From NCBI GenBank assembly GCA_903908265.1, contig CAIVRI010000133.1, positions 1 through 53,251 on the forward strand: DNA of 53,251 nt, read 5' to 3'. A program made the position numbers and the translations under genes. Below the pieces are notes generated by a model. That model worked only from the letters and a program-made list of their open reading frames with translations, ran no database searches and was not told where the DNA came from. This DNA comes from an uncultured Pseudomonadota bacterium. Lineage in GTDB: Bacteria > Pseudomonadota > Gammaproteobacteria > Steroidobacterales > Steroidobacteraceae. Below, in pieces: positions 27,467 through 36,515 of the stretch; position 1 is the first letter of the stretch; each line of letters starts with the position of its first letter.

Positions 27467-27880
27467 TCAAAGGCTATCGAGCGCCTTCTGGAAGCGATTG
27501 GCATGCGAGCGCTCGGCCTTGGCCAGCGTCTCAAACCAGTCTGCGACCTCGTCAAAGCCCTCATCGCGCGCTGTCTTCGCCATGCCGGGGTACATATCCG
27601 TGTACTCATGCGTTTCGCCCGCGATCGCGGCACGCAGATTATCGGCAGTCCCGCCAATGGGCAGACCCGTCGCCGGGTCGCCACACGCTTCGAGGTACTC
27701 GAGGTGACCATGCGCATGGCCCGTTTCGCCTTCGGCGGTCGAACGGAACACGGTCGACACGTCGTTGTAGCCCTCGACATCGGCCTTGGCTGCGAAATAC
27801 AAGTAACGGCGGTTCGCCTGGCTTTCACCTGCGAACGCATCCTTCAGATTCTTCTCGGTCTTACTACCTTTCAGGCTCAT
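27467..27880 (-). CDS. Rubrerythrin (ferritin-like diiron protein without rubredoxin domain)
   Basis: Rubrerythrins reduce hydrogen peroxide at a diiron site. The 137-residue product is the four-helix ferritin-like domain alone; the usual C-terminal rubredoxin domain is missing, so it needs an outside electron donor. Ligand positions are visible: E19 (FAGESQANRRY), E52 and H55 (EGETGHAHGHL), E89/E92 (AGETHEY) and E123 with H126 (KAERSHANRF). The ATG has GGAGAT upstream. The Fe-S protein encoded just downstream is the obvious candidate donor, but that is inference. Confidence 0.93.
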   Translation of the reverse strand: MSLKGSKTEKNLKDAFAGESQANRRYLYFAAKADVEGYNDVSTVFRSTAEGETGHAHGHLEYLEACGDPATGLPIGGTADNLRAAIAGETHEYTDMYPGMAKTARDEGFDEVADWFETLAKAERSHANRFQKALDSL

Positions 27881-27936
27881 GCAATATCTCCGTGGGGGAT
27901 GTCACCGTAGTCACCGGACCCGGCGGTGGAGTACGG

Positions 27937-27965
27937 ATTCTGTACAGGTGCGATCGGCGCGTCAA
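27937..27965 (-). promoter_or_regulatory. Predicted sigma70 promoter for rubrerythrin
   Basis: On the minus strand TTGACG (27965-27960) and CAGAAT (27942-27937) are 17 bases apart, upstream of the rubrerythrin start with a leader of about 50 bases. The -35 box matches 5 of 6 consensus bases, the -10 box 4 of 6. Confidence 0.45.
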
Positions 27966-27992
27966 CGCACGGTTTGTGCAGGACAGCTCGGT

Positions 27993-28022
27993 TTGACGCC
28001 CTTCGGTCCCCAAGGCTACTCT
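27993..28022 (+). promoter_or_regulatory. Possible promoter for xseB-ispA-dxs
   Basis: TTGACG (27993-27998) and TACTCT (28017-28022) are 18 bases apart and would give a leader of about 25 bases before xseB. The -35 box is good, the -10 box weak, so this is a tentative call. Confidence 0.3.
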
Positions 28023-28054
28023 TAAGGGCCGCCTCAGGCCGCATCGGATCGCGC

Positions 28055-28321
28055 ATGCCCAAGATCTCCAAAGCCACGGACCCGGCTGCCCACGCCCCCT
28101 TCGACTTTGAGGCCGCCATGGCCGAGTTGGAGGCAGTGGTGGCTCGTTTGGAGAGCGGCGACGTGCCACTCGAAGAGGCGCTCACCACCTTTGAGCGGGG
28201 CGTGGCGCTGACTCGCGCCTGCCAGTCCGCCCTAGCGATGGCCGAGCAAAAAGTCGAAAAGCTCTCGGTACGCCCTGACGGTTCGGTGACAACGGATCCC
28301 TTCGACGGCGCGGACGAATGA
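28055..28321 (+). CDS. xseB: Exodeoxyribonuclease VII small subunit
   Basis: XseB is the small subunit of ExoVII, which degrades single-stranded DNA. The 88-residue product has the family core [21 protein letters not shown] followed by [18 protein letters not shown], a two-helix coiled coil. ATG at [19 protein letters not shown] was chosen; an upstream in-frame extension of 43 residues is not family-like. The large subunit xseA is elsewhere. Its TGA overlaps the ispA ATG (ATGA), and the xseB-ispA-dxs order is conserved in gammaproteobacteria. Confidence 0.95.
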   Translation: MPKISKATDPAAHAPFDFEAAMAELEAVVARLESGDVPLEEALTTFERGVALTRACQSALAMAEQKVEKLSVRPDGSVTTDPFDGADE

Positions 28322-29205
28322 TGACGGATTGGGCGCGCATGCTTGCCCGCTTTCGGGCGCAGTCGGAGGCGGCGTTGGACGCGCGCTTACCAGCAGCAGA
28401 CAGTGTGCCGACGCGCCTACATGCAGCAATACGCTATGCAACGCTCGGCGGCGGCAAACGCATCCGCCCGGCGCTGGTCTATGCCACAGGAGAGCTTCTC
28501 GGCGTCGCGACAGAACCGCTCGATGCCGCCGCCGCCGCGGTCGAGATGATCCACGCCTATTCGCTGATCCATGATGATTTGCCGGCAATGGACGACGACG
28601 ATTGGCGCCGGGGTCGAGCAACCTGCCACCGCGCCTTCGATGAAGCGACCGCGATCTTGGCCGGCGACGCCCTACAGGTACTGGCCTTTGAGAGCTTGGC
28701 GGCGGCCCCGGTCGATGCGCAAGCACGCATCGCCATGGTGCACGTCCTCGCCCGCGCCTCTGGTACGCAGGGCATGGCCGGCGGACAAGCCCTCGATCTG
28801 GGTTACATCGGTCAAATACTCTCGGCGGCACAGGTCGAGCAGATGCATCGCTACAAAACTGGGGCGTTATTGGAAGGCAGCGTCATGCTCGCAGTGGTCC
28901 TTGCCGGCCTGCAAGGGACCGATCAGGCCGCCGCACTGACCCGCTACGCCCGGGCGATGGGATTTGCGTTCCAAATTGTCGATGACCTGTTGGACATCGA
29001 AGGGGATCCTACGCTGCTCGGCAAAACGATCGGCGCAGATAGCGCGCGCAGCAAGCCCACTTATCCGGCAGCGGTCGGTCTTGACAACGCACGCCAGAAA
29101 GCACTCGCCCTGATGATCGAAGCCGACGCCGCGCTGGAGGCCTTTGGTGAGGCCGGCCAACCTCTGTGCTGGCTCGGGCATTACATCGTCCATAGACAGT
29201 CCTGA
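28318..29205 (+). CDS. ispA: (2E,6E)-farnesyl diphosphate synthase
   Basis: IspA condenses isopentenyl and dimethylallyl diphosphates to geranyl and then farnesyl diphosphate. The 295-residue polyprenyl synthase has the first aspartate-rich motif [10 protein letters not shown] (86-95) and the second, DDLLDIEGD, plus [12 protein letters not shown]. The short spacing in the first motif (two residues inserted) is the bacterial type II FPP synthase pattern. Two adjacent ATGs (28318 and 28321) can serve as start. It lies between xseB (4-base overlap) and dxs (38-base gap), supplying the same isoprenoid pathway. Confidence 0.96.
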   Translation: MMTDWARMLARFRAQSEAALDARLPAADSVPTRLHAAIRYATLGGGKRIRPALVYATGELLGVATEPLDAAAAAVEMIHAYSLIHDDLPAMDDDDWRRGRATCHRAFDEATAILAGDALQVLAFESLAAAPVDAQARIAMVHVLARASGTQGMAGGQALDLGYIGQILSAAQVEQMHRYKTGALLEGSVMLAVVLAGLQGTDQAAALTRYARAMGFAFQIVDDLLDIEGDPTLLGKTIGADSARSKPTYPAAVGLDNARQKALALMIEADAALEAFGEAGQPLCWLGHYIVHRQS

Positions 29206-29243
29206 ACGCCCGGATCGCCGTCCGGTTGCGGTAGAATGCGCCG

Positions 29244-31112
29244 ATGCTTGGCTCCGTCTCCTACCCTCTACTCGATCGCATCACGAGCCCCCAGGATCTG
29301 CGTGCGCTGCCCGAATCCGCGTTGCCGGCAGTCGCAGACGAACTGCGTGCCTTCCTGATTGCGACGGTGAGTCAAATGGGCGGCCACTTCGCCGCCGGCC
29401 TCGGCACCGTCGAATTGACTGTCGCCCTACATTACGTCTTCGACACACCGGATGACCGTCTGGTCTGGGACGTGGGGCATCAGGCCTACCCACACAAAGT
29501 CCTCACCGGTCGGCGCGATCGACTGACCTCCATCAAGCAGAAGGACGGCCTAGCGCCCTTCCCGACCCGGGCTGAAAGCGAATACGACACCTTCGGCGTC
29601 GGGCACTCCTCTACCTCCGTGTCCGCCGCGCTGGGGATGGCCCTAGCCGACCAACTGCAAGGCGGGCAGCGCGCCCACGTGGCAGTGATTGGCGACGGCG
29701 CCATGACGGCGGGTCTGGCCTTCGAGGCGCTCAACCACGCCGGGTCGCTCGATGCCAATCTACTCGTCGTTCTCAACGACAACGACATGTCGATATCCGA
29801 GAACGTAGGCGCCCTATCGAACTACTTGGCCCGTCTGCTCGCCGGCCGGCTCTATCGGGGCTTCCGGGAAGGGGGCAAACGCGTGCTGCGCCGTATACCA
29901 GCGGTCTGGGAGTTCGCGCGCCGTTCCGAAGAACATCTCAAGGGCATGATATTGCCCGGCACCATGTTCGAGGAGCTAGGCCTAAACTACATCGGCCCAG
30001 TCGACGGACACGACGTCATTGGCCTCGCGCGCACGCTCAAATTACTCAAGCATGCCAAGGGCCCCCAATTACTCCACGTCGCCACCCGCAAAGGGAAAGG
30101 TTACGCGCCAGCCGAAGCGGACCCCATCAAATGGCATGGACCGGGTCCGTTCGATGCCGCCAAAGGCGAGATCCGTAAAGAGGCCGCTGCAGGGCCCACG
30201 TATACCCAAGTATTTGGGCAGTGGTTATGCGACGAGGCCGATCGGGACCCAACGATCGTGGCGATTACGCCAGCGATGCGCGAAGGCTCCGGATTAGTCA
30301 ACTTTTCCAAGCGTTTCCCGCACCGTTATTACGACGTCGGAATCGCCGAGCAGCATGCAATCACGCTCGCGGCGGGCTTGGCCTGTGAGGGCCTCAAGCC
30401 CGTCGTGGCCATCTATTCCTCGTTCCTGCAACGCGGCTACGACCAACTGATCCATGACGTAGCGTTGCAAGACCTCCCAGTCACCTTTGCGCTGGACCGA
30501 GCCGGCCTGGTCGGTGGCGACGGCGCGACCCATCAAGGCATCTTTGACCTGTCGTACCTGCGCTGCGTACCAAATCTCATCGTGATGGCGCCGGCGGACG
30601 AAAACGAATGCCGACAGATGCTGCATACCGCCGCTCACGCCGGGCACCCAGCCGCCGTGCGCTACCCGCGAGGGACAGGACCGGGCACGGCCGTGATCAC
30701 CGCGCTGTCCCTGCTGCCGATCGGCAAGGGCGTCCTCGTGCGTGAGGGCCAATCGGGTCTTGCAATACTCGCGCTCGGCACCATGGTCTCCTTACTCGGA
30801 CCCATCGCCGAGCGCTTGGATGCCACCCTCGTCAATCTGCGTTTTGTAAAGCCACTGGATCGGGAGCTCGTACTGGACATTGCGACACGCCACACGCGAC
30901 TCGTCACTGCCGAGGAAAACGTCCTGCAAGGCGGTGCGGGTGCGGCTATTCTGGAAGTATTGGCCGACGCGGGTATCATGCGCCCGGTTCTGCGACTGGG
31001 GATTCCGGATCGCTTTATCGAGCACGGATCCCGTCACGACAACTTGAGTGCTGCGGGCCTCGATCCGACTACACTGCAGCGCCGAATCGACGCCTTCTGC
31101 ACCACGACCTGA
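29244..31112 (+). CDS. dxs: 1-deoxy-D-xylulose-5-phosphate synthase
   Basis: Dxs makes DXP from pyruvate and glyceraldehyde-3-phosphate, the entry step of the MEP isoprenoid pathway, using thiamine diphosphate. The 622-residue product shows the thiamine-binding motif [18 protein letters not shown], the motif [19 protein letters not shown], and the transketolase pyrimidine domain ([33 protein letters not shown]). Length and motifs are normal. It shares its transcript with ispA and probably with folE2, 18 bases downstream. Confidence 0.98.
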   Translation: MLGSVSYPLLDRITSPQDLRALPESALPAVADELRAFLIATVSQMGGHFAAGLGTVELTVALHYVFDTPDDRLVWDVGHQAYPHKVLTGRRDRLTSIKQKDGLAPFPTRAESEYDTFGVGHSSTSVSAALGMALADQLQGGQRAHVAVIGDGAMTAGLAFEALNHAGSLDANLLVVLNDNDMSISENVGALSNYLARLLAGRLYRGFREGGKRVLRRIPAVWEFARRSEEHLKGMILPGTMFEELGLNYIGPVDGHDVIGLARTLKLLKHAKGPQLLHVATRKGKGYAPAEADPIKWHGPGPFDAAKGEIRKEAAAGPTYTQVFGQWLCDEADRDPTIVAITPAMREGSGLVNFSKRFPHRYYDVGIAEQHAITLAAGLACEGLKPVVAIYSSFLQRGYDQLIHDVALQDLPVTFALDRAGLVGGDGATHQGIFDLSYLRCVPNLIVMAPADENECRQMLHTAAHAGHPAAVRYPRGTGPGTAVITALSLLPIGKGVLVREGQSGLAILALGTMVSLLGPIAERLDATLVNLRFVKPLDRELVLDIATRHTRLVTAEENVLQGGAGAAILEVLADAGIMRPVLRLGIPDRFIEHGSRHDNLSAAGLDPTTLQRRIDAFCTTT

Positions 31113-31130
31113 ATGACGTAAGAACGCCGT

Positions 31131-31970
31131 ATGACGCCCCCTGATACCAAGGATGACTCGATGGATACCCAGCCCGGCACGACCCCGATGATCGAAGACG
31201 TGCAGGCGTTCGCTGATGAGCGCCGCATTGCGATCGACAAGGTCGGCATCAAGGACATCTACCATCCCGTGCGCGTGAAGGATCGCTCCGGCGGTGACCA
31301 GCACACGATCGCCAATTTCAACATGTACGTGCACCTGCCCCACAATTTCAAGGGCACGCACATGTCACGCTTCGTTGAGATTCTCCATCTCAATGAACGC
31401 GAAGTATCGGTCGATTCGTTCCGCGATATGTTGGCCGAGATGGTGAAGCGTCTGGACGCCGAAAAGGGTCACATCGAAATGGCGTTCCCCTACTTCGTCA
31501 TGAAGTCGGCACCCGTCTCTGGCGTAAAGAGTCTGCTCGATTATCGCGCGACCCTAATCGGCGAAATCAGCAACGGTCGTACCGAAACCTGGATTAAAGT
31601 CGTCGTACCAGTGACGAGCCTGTGTCCCTGCTCCAAGAAGATTTCCGATTACGGCGCCCACAATCAACGCTCACACGTCACGATCACCGCACGGATAGAA
31701 GGCCATGTGTGGATTGAGGAACTGATTGGGATCGCGGAAAGTGAAGCCTCATGCGAAGTGTTCGGCATTTTGAAACGCCCGGACGAAAAGTGGGTCACGG
31801 AGCGGGCGTACGACAACCCGAAGTTCGTTGAAGACCTGGTGCGGGACGTCGCTGTCCGACTCAATGCAGACGACCGCATCCGTGCCTATACGGTGGAGAG
31901 CGAAAACTTCGAATCGATTCATAATCATTCGGCCTACGCGCTGATCGAGCGCAACAAAGACGCCGCCTAA
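31131..31970 (+). CDS. folE2: GTP cyclohydrolase FolE2 (type IB)
   Basis: FolE2 makes 7,8-dihydroneopterin triphosphate from GTP, the first step of tetrahydrofolate (and queuosine precursor) synthesis, and unlike FolE1 does not depend strictly on zinc. The 279-residue product has the family motif [20 protein letters not shown] with the active-site cysteine at about C165, plus NFNMYVHLP and a C-terminal [13 protein letters not shown]-like stretch. ATG at 31131 gives a slightly extended N-terminus; the ATG at 31161, preceded by AAGGATG, is an alternative. Position after dxs suggests co-transcription rather than a stand-alone zinc-responsive gene. Confidence 0.95.
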   Translation: MTPPDTKDDSMDTQPGTTPMIEDVQAFADERRIAIDKVGIKDIYHPVRVKDRSGGDQHTIANFNMYVHLPHNFKGTHMSRFVEILHLNEREVSVDSFRDMLAEMVKRLDAEKGHIEMAFPYFVMKSAPVSGVKSLLDYRATLIGEISNGRTETWIKVVVPVTSLCPCSKKISDYGAHNQRSHVTITARIEGHVWIEELIGIAESEASCEVFGILKRPDEKWVTERAYDNPKFVEDLVRDVAVRLNADDRIRAYTVESENFESIHNHSAYALIERNKDAA

Positions 31971-31987
31971 GGGTCTTCTTACGCAGA

Positions 31988-32039
31988 CGCCTGCAGGCCG
32001 GTCGCTGTTACCTATTGTCTAGCGCCGGCTCTGCAGGCG
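31988..32039. repeat. Long imperfect inverted repeat between folE2 and the kinase gene
   Basis: CGCCTGCAG (31988-31996) pairs exactly with CTGCAGGCG (32031-32039), and an inner imperfect stem GCCGGTCGCT / AGCGCCGGC continues it around a 14-base AT-richer loop. It spans the convergence of folE2 and the kinase gene and includes the kinase stop codon. No T-run follows, so a bidirectional terminator is plausible but unproven. Confidence 0.45.
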
Positions 32040-33311
32040 GCCCACTAGACTGCGCAAAAAGACCCTGTTGAAATGCAGTTGGCAGGCAGGTGATGCCTGC
32101 TCTAGGCGGGTCGATGAAACCCGCAATGCGGTAACGCGCCCCTCAGCACGGATCGTTGCCAGACGTCTCGCGCCGACCACGCAAGCCGCCTCACCGAAAC
32201 AGTCGCCGGCACCCAGATGCCCGATGCGTACACCGTCTTTAAAGACCGCAAGTTGGCCCTCGACAGCGACATAGAAGCGATCCTCTATATCACCCTCACG
32301 TACGAGCTCCGCGCCGTCTTCATGCGCTTCCCAATCACTCGCACGCAAAATCTCACCAATCTCGGCCTGACTAAATTCATGAAAGAAAGGGAGCCGGCGC
32401 AAAACGGTGCTCTGTTCCTGGCGATCTAGCTGATCGCCATCCACACGCAAGCGTTGGTGCACTTTGGTCAGTGCTGCGGCAAATTCATTGCCGGATGCAA
32501 AACGCTGCGCAGGGTCTTTTACCAGCGCCGTCATCACGACCGCTTCCAGTTCTTCGGGAACGCCATCGCGCAGCGTATGAATCGGGGGCGGCGTCGCATA
32601 AACAATCTGGTGCATCAACTTGGCTAGAGTCGAACCACGGAACGGACGCACGCCGGTCAGCAATTCATACATGACCGCACCCAGCGAATAGAGGTCTGAA
32701 CGATTCGACAGCGTCGCTGACTGCACCTGTTCTGGCGACATATACGAGGGGCTGCCCGCAATGCCTTCGATACCGGAACCGACGCCGTTCGGACCCAGCG
32801 CGATCCCAAAGTCGATAACGCGCAATTCGCTTGCGACATTGAGCATCAGGTTAGAGGGTTTAATATCACGGTGGATCACACCCCGAGCGTGCGCATACGC
32901 CAGCGCGCGTGCGCATTGGTAGGCAATCTCCACGACCGTATCGGGCGCAAGCAGATTGTCCTCACGACAGTAGGTCGCCAAGGTGCGCGCGCCATAAATG
33001 AACTCGGTCACGACATAGCAACGCCCGTTCTCCTCACCCGCATCATAGATCGGCAGGATATGGGGATGCTGCAGCAGGCCAACCAAGTGCGCCTCCGATA
33101 AAAACATCTGTCGGGACACGCGCTGGCGCACGGTGTCTTCGGGAGCAGACGGGTGATAAACCTTGATTGCGACATCGCGACGATAATAGGGGTCATGCGA
33201 AAGGTAGACCGAGCCGGTCGAACCACGCGCGACTTCCTTGATGATCTCGTATTTTCCGATCCGCGTTAGTGCCGGCTCAGGCGCGTACGCAGGCGGCAAC
33301 GGATGGGTCAA
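32019..33311 (-). CDS. Serine/threonine protein kinase with C-terminal cyclic-nucleotide-binding domain
   Basis: A 430-residue cytoplasmic Hanks-type kinase: glycine loop ARGSTGSVY (28-36), catalytic lysine K50 (VAIK), HRDIKPSN (147-154), DFG (167-169), and SPE (192-194) in place of APE, all consistent with activity. From about residue 308 a CNB/CAP-effector domain follows; its phosphate cassette keeps the key residues E374 (CFGEAACV) and R383 (RRLATIRA), so it could bind cAMP or a related nucleotide. No membrane helix is seen. The likely logic is nucleotide-gated phosphorylation, an inference. It follows thiL by 133 bases, where pgpA is found in many relatives. Targets are unknown. Confidence 0.9.
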   Translation of the reverse strand: MTHPLPPAYAPEPALTRIGKYEIIKEVARGSTGSVYLSHDPYYRRDVAIKVYHPSAPEDTVRQRVSRQMFLSEAHLVGLLQHPHILPIYDAGEENGRCYVVTEFIYGARTLATYCREDNLLAPDTVVEIAYQCARALAYAHARGVIHRDIKPSNLMLNVASELRVIDFGIALGPNGVGSGIEGIAGSPSYMSPEQVQSATLSNRSDLYSLGAVMYELLTGVRPFRGSTLAKLMHQIVYATPPPIHTLRDGVPEELEAVVMTALVKDPAQRFASGNEFAAALTKVHQRLRVDGDQLDRQEQSTVLRRLPFFHEFSQAEIGEILRASDWEAHEDGAELVREGDIEDRFYVAVEGQLAVFKDGVRIGHLGAGDCFGEAACVVGARRLATIRAEGRVTALRVSSTRLEQASPACQLHFNRVFLRSLVGRLQSRR

Positions 33312-33444
33312 GGCATTAGGGGGCGACAGAGAAATGACGGACTCCCGGACAAAACCAAGCCTGCGTAGACCCAGAATTCCCCGAGCCTACCCCCTGCGCG
33401 CCGTCCAGACCGTGAACCGGCTCGCGGTTTTACCGAGTCCACCG

Positions 33445-34407
33445 TCAAGCGGAGAAGTGATCCCAGCCACGGGGCACCGGCAGCTCGCCCCGTTCACCCA
33501 GGACTTTGACGCCCTTGCCCACGACAATCTCGCCGATACAGTGACAGGCCGGCGCCCCCATTTTCGCCGCCAAGGCACCCACCTGGGCGCGTGCACTCGG
33601 CGGGGCCGTGAAAAGCAACTCATAGTCGTCACCGCCGGCTAGCGCGTAGCCGCGCGCAGCCTCCTCGCCGGTCAGCGCATAGAGCGCCCGTGACAAGGGT
33701 AATTCGCGGGCACGAATTAACGCACCGACCCCCGAGGCCGCAGCTAGCCGGCCGAGGTCCTGCGCCAATCCATCGGAGACGTCAATGCAAGCGCTCGCCA
33801 CGCCGCGCAAGCCTTGCCCAAACAGCAGTCGCGGCTCAGGGTGGCGAAACTTACGTTCCAGTGCCCCTTTATCGGCACCCTGACCCTGCAATCGTCCCTC
33901 CATTAGCGCAAGTCCCGCAGCCGCATCCCCAGGCCATCCGGTCACATACACGAGGTCCCCAGGTCGGGCCCCGGTGCGACGCAAGGCCGTACCCGCCGGC
34001 ACAAAACCTAAGGCCGAGATCGAGATGGTGAGTGGGCCCCGGGTGGTATCCCCACCGACTAGGGCCACGCCGAATTGGGTTGCGATCTTGGACAGGCCCT
34101 GCGCATAGCCGTCCAACCATTCTTCGTCCATTTCCGGCAACGTCAGGGCCAGCAGAGCCCACGCCGGCACAGCCCCCATGGCTGCGAGATCCGACAGGTT
34201 GACAGCCAGAGAGCGCCAACCAATGTCATAGGGGTCGCAGCCGAGGGGAAAATGTCGCCCGGCCACCAGTGTGTCCACACAAGCGACCAGTTCATGCCCG
34301 GCCGGTACGGCCAGTAGCGCTGCATCGTCACCGACGCCCTGCACCGCATCAGCGCGCACCGCCCCTAAGGAGGCAAAGAAGCGGTCGATGAGCTCGAACT
34401 CGCCCAT
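33445..34407 (-). CDS. thiL: Thiamine-monophosphate kinase
   Basis: ThiL phosphorylates thiamine monophosphate to the active cofactor thiamine diphosphate. The 320-residue product has the family motifs GEFELIDRFFA at the start, GVGDDAALL, the sequence DIGWRSLAVNLSDLAAMGA, GGDTTRGP and DVSDGLAQDLGRLA. It starts 12 bases after nusB, as in the standard ribH-nusB-thiL arrangement. Dxs, encoded nearby, is one of its dependent enzymes. Nothing unusual is seen. Confidence 0.97.
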   Translation of the reverse strand: MGEFELIDRFFASLGAVRADAVQGVGDDAALLAVPAGHELVACVDTLVAGRHFPLGCDPYDIGWRSLAVNLSDLAAMGAVPAWALLALTLPEMDEEWLDGYAQGLSKIATQFGVALVGGDTTRGPLTISISALGFVPAGTALRRTGARPGDLVYVTGWPGDAAAGLALMEGRLQGQGADKGALERKFRHPEPRLLFGQGLRGVASACIDVSDGLAQDLGRLAAASGVGALIRARELPLSRALYALTGEEAARGYALAGGDDYELLFTAPPSARAQVGALAAKMGAPACHCIGEIVVGKGVKVLGERGELPVPRGWDHFSA

Positions 34408-34419
34408 GCCGGACCCGGA

Positions 34420-34869
34420 CTAGAGATCGCGCTCGTGCGGCCGCAGTTCGAGAGCGGCGCGATCAAGCACCCCGTTCACGTACTTGTAGCCGTCGGTCGC
34501 TCCGAAACGCTTGGCCAAATCCACCGCTTCACTGATGGCCACCCGAAATGGCACATCGAGCCGATGTTGCAACTCGTACAGACCCATCCAAAGCAAACCA
34601 TGCTCGAGCGGATCCAAATGCTTGGGCTCGATGTCCGAGAAGCGTGCCAAAAGGGTTTCCAGCGCCTCACGCTGCTGGGCGATGTTCATGAGCAAATCAC
34701 GCAGATATTCCATGTCCGCGCCTTTCGACTCTTCATCAAGCGCGTACTGATGGTAAATGTCCTGCCAAGGATGGCCACCGACCTGCATCTGATACAGCCC
34801 CTGTGCGAGTGCCTTGCGGGCCCCTCGACGGGCGCGTGACAACTGCCGAGCGGCGGATTCACTGGCCAT
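34420..34869 (-). CDS. nusB: Transcription antitermination factor NusB
   Basis: NusB binds boxA RNA together with ribosomal protein S10 to support antitermination of rRNA operons. The 149-residue all-helical protein begins with an RNA-binding ARRGARKALAQGLYQMQV segment and has the conserved C-terminal part VAISEAVDLAKRFGATDGYKYVNGVLD. The ATG overlaps the ribH stop by one base (TAATG), so both are translated from the same message. The ribH-nusB pairing is highly conserved. Confidence 0.97.
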   Translation of the reverse strand: MASESAARQLSRARRGARKALAQGLYQMQVGGHPWQDIYHQYALDEESKGADMEYLRDLLMNIAQQREALETLLARFSDIEPKHLDPLEHGLLWMGLYELQHRLDVPFRVAISEAVDLAKRFGATDGYKYVNGVLDRAALELRPHERDL

Positions 34870-35345
34870 TACAGATCCAATCGCTTTAATAAATTGGCGG
34901 TTTCTATCGCCGCAAGCGCCGCTTCGGCGCCCTTGTTACCGGCTTTACCACCCGCTCGATCGATTGCCTGTTCCAAGGTGTCGCAGGTCAATACGCCATT
35001 GGTGACAGGAATACCCGCATCAATGGCCGCCCGCGCAATACCCGAAGTGCACTCGCCCGCAACAAACTCGAAGTGCGCGGTACCACCCTTGATAACCGCA
35101 CCCAGTGCAATAACCGCATCATAACGTTTCGATAGCGCCAGCCGCCGTACAACCAGCGGCATCTCGAAGGCACCAGGCACGCGAACGACCTCGAGATCTT
35201 TCTCGCTCGCGCCATGCCGAACTAGCGCGTCGATCGCGCCCTCAACCAGTCGATTCACAACGAAATCATTAAAACGAGCGGCCACAATGACAATACGCAA
35301 GTCGCGCGCGATCAGATCAGCCTCGTAGGTACGTACGGAACTCAT
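34869..35345 (-). CDS. ribH: 6,7-dimethyl-8-ribityllumazine synthase
   Basis: RibH condenses the ribityl-pyrimidine with 3,4-dihydroxy-2-butanone 4-phosphate, the penultimate riboflavin step. The 158-residue product shows RIVIVAARFND, VPGAFEMPLVVRRLA, the phosphate-binding GAVIKGGTAHFEFV and GVLTCDTLEQA. The catalytic histidine lies in the HFEFV motif, with phenylalanine where tyrosine is more common. It has GAGGAG about 10 bases before the ATG, overlapping the ribBA end, and sits 5 bases after ribBA. Confidence 0.97.
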   Translation of the reverse strand: MSSVRTYEADLIARDLRIVIVAARFNDFVVNRLVEGAIDALVRHGASEKDLEVVRVPGAFEMPLVVRRLALSKRYDAVIALGAVIKGGTAHFEFVAGECTSGIARAAIDAGIPVTNGVLTCDTLEQAIDRAGGKAGNKGAEAALAAIETANLLKRLDL

Positions 35346-35350
35346 GGGGT

Positions 35351-36466
35351 CTACTCCTCAGTAGCGCCCGAGGCGCCAATCTGGACATATTCAGTGATCG
35401 CCAAGCCGAAGGCGGCCAGGCCCTGTAATTGGGTGTAACGCGACAACACACGCATCTCGGTCACCCCAAGATCGCTCAGAATCTGAGCGCCAATCCCGTA
35501 GGTTCGCAGCACGGTGCCAGGCGCTTTTCGGGCACCACTGCCCAACGAACGAATGCTATCGACGATGTCGCGCGGCGTTTCCTCGCTGCGCAAAATCACC
35601 ACGATGCCACATTTTTCTTGCGCAATGCGCCGCATCGCCTCGGCCAACGGCGACCCCAATTCGGGGGCCCGTACCCCGGCAATATCACGCAGTGACTCGG
35701 TCAAGTGGACACGGACGAGCGGCGATCCGCTGCGCAAGTCACCGTGCACAAATGCCAGATGCACTGCACGATGCACGTGATCTTCATAAGCGACCATGCG
35801 CAAGCGGCCATGCTCAGTGTCTACTACCCGGTCCTCTATCCGCTCGATGGAGCGTTCCTTGGCGAGGCGATAGCGAATCAAATCCGCAATCGTACCGATC
35901 TTAAGACCATGCTCACGCGCATACTTCTCCAGATCAGGGCGTCGCGCCATCGTGCCATCTTCGTTCATAATCTCGACGATGACCGCGGCCGGCTCAAAGC
36001 CCGCCAAGCGCGCCAAATCACAGCCGGCCTCGGTATGCCCCGCACGGGTCAACACACCGCCAGGCTGCGCCATTAACGGAAAAATATGTCCCGGCTGGTG
36101 CAGGTCTTCCGGTCTTGCCCCAGGCTTCACGGCCGCTTGCACGGTACGCGCCCGATCGTAGGCCGATATACCCGTCGTCACACCCTCTGCCGCCTCAATC
36201 GACACCGTGAAATTAGTGCGGTGTTCCTCTGCCGTCGCGGAAACCATCAAGGGCAAACGCAATTCGCGGCAACGCTGCTGCGTTAGTGTCAGGCAGATCA
36301 GGCCCCGACCGTAGCGGGCCATGAAGTTAATGTCTTCAGCCCGGACGCACTCGGCCGCCATGAGCAGATCCCCCTCATTCTCACGGTCCTCATCGTCGAC
36401 GATGACAACCATGCGGCCGGCCTTGAGCTCCGCCAGGATTTCTTCAATGGGAACGAGTGGGGTCAT
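35351..36466 (-). CDS. ribB: 3,4-dihydroxy-2-butanone 4-phosphate synthase with degenerate GTP cyclohydrolase II domain
   Basis: A 371-residue fusion. The N-terminal domain (1 to about 205) is an intact RibB: VDDEDRENEGDL (23-34) and RAGHTEAGCDLA (141-152) hold the active-site residues. The C-terminal domain looks like GTP cyclohydrolase II in fold motifs (LVRVH at 250-254, TYGIGAQILSDLGV) but the zinc-binding cysteines expected right after LVRVH are missing: the stretch reads LTESLRDIAGVRAPEL. It should not act as cyclohydrolase, so a separate RibA is needed elsewhere. This RibB-plus-dead-domain form is known in several gammaproteobacteria. It is followed by ribH-nusB-thiL but no longer preceded by ribE. 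Confidence 0.93.
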   Translation of the reverse strand: MTPLVPIEEILAELKAGRMVVIVDDEDRENEGDLLMAAECVRAEDINFMARYGRGLICLTLTQQRCRELRLPLMVSATAEEHRTNFTVSIEAAEGVTTGISAYDRARTVQAAVKPGARPEDLHQPGHIFPLMAQPGGVLTRAGHTEAGCDLARLAGFEPAAVIVEIMNEDGTMARRPDLEKYAREHGLKIGTIADLIRYRLAKERSIERIEDRVVDTEHGRLRMVAYEDHVHRAVHLAFVHGDLRSGSPLVRVHLTESLRDIAGVRAPELGSPLAEAMRRIAQEKCGIVVILRSEETPRDIVDSIRSLGSGARKAPGTVLRTYGIGAQILSDLGVTEMRVLSRYTQLQGLAAFGLAITEYVQIGASGATEE

Positions 36467-36515
36467 GATGGGTGTGCGTGCGACCAGTCAGACCGCCATT
36501 GTAGCAGGGCAGGCC

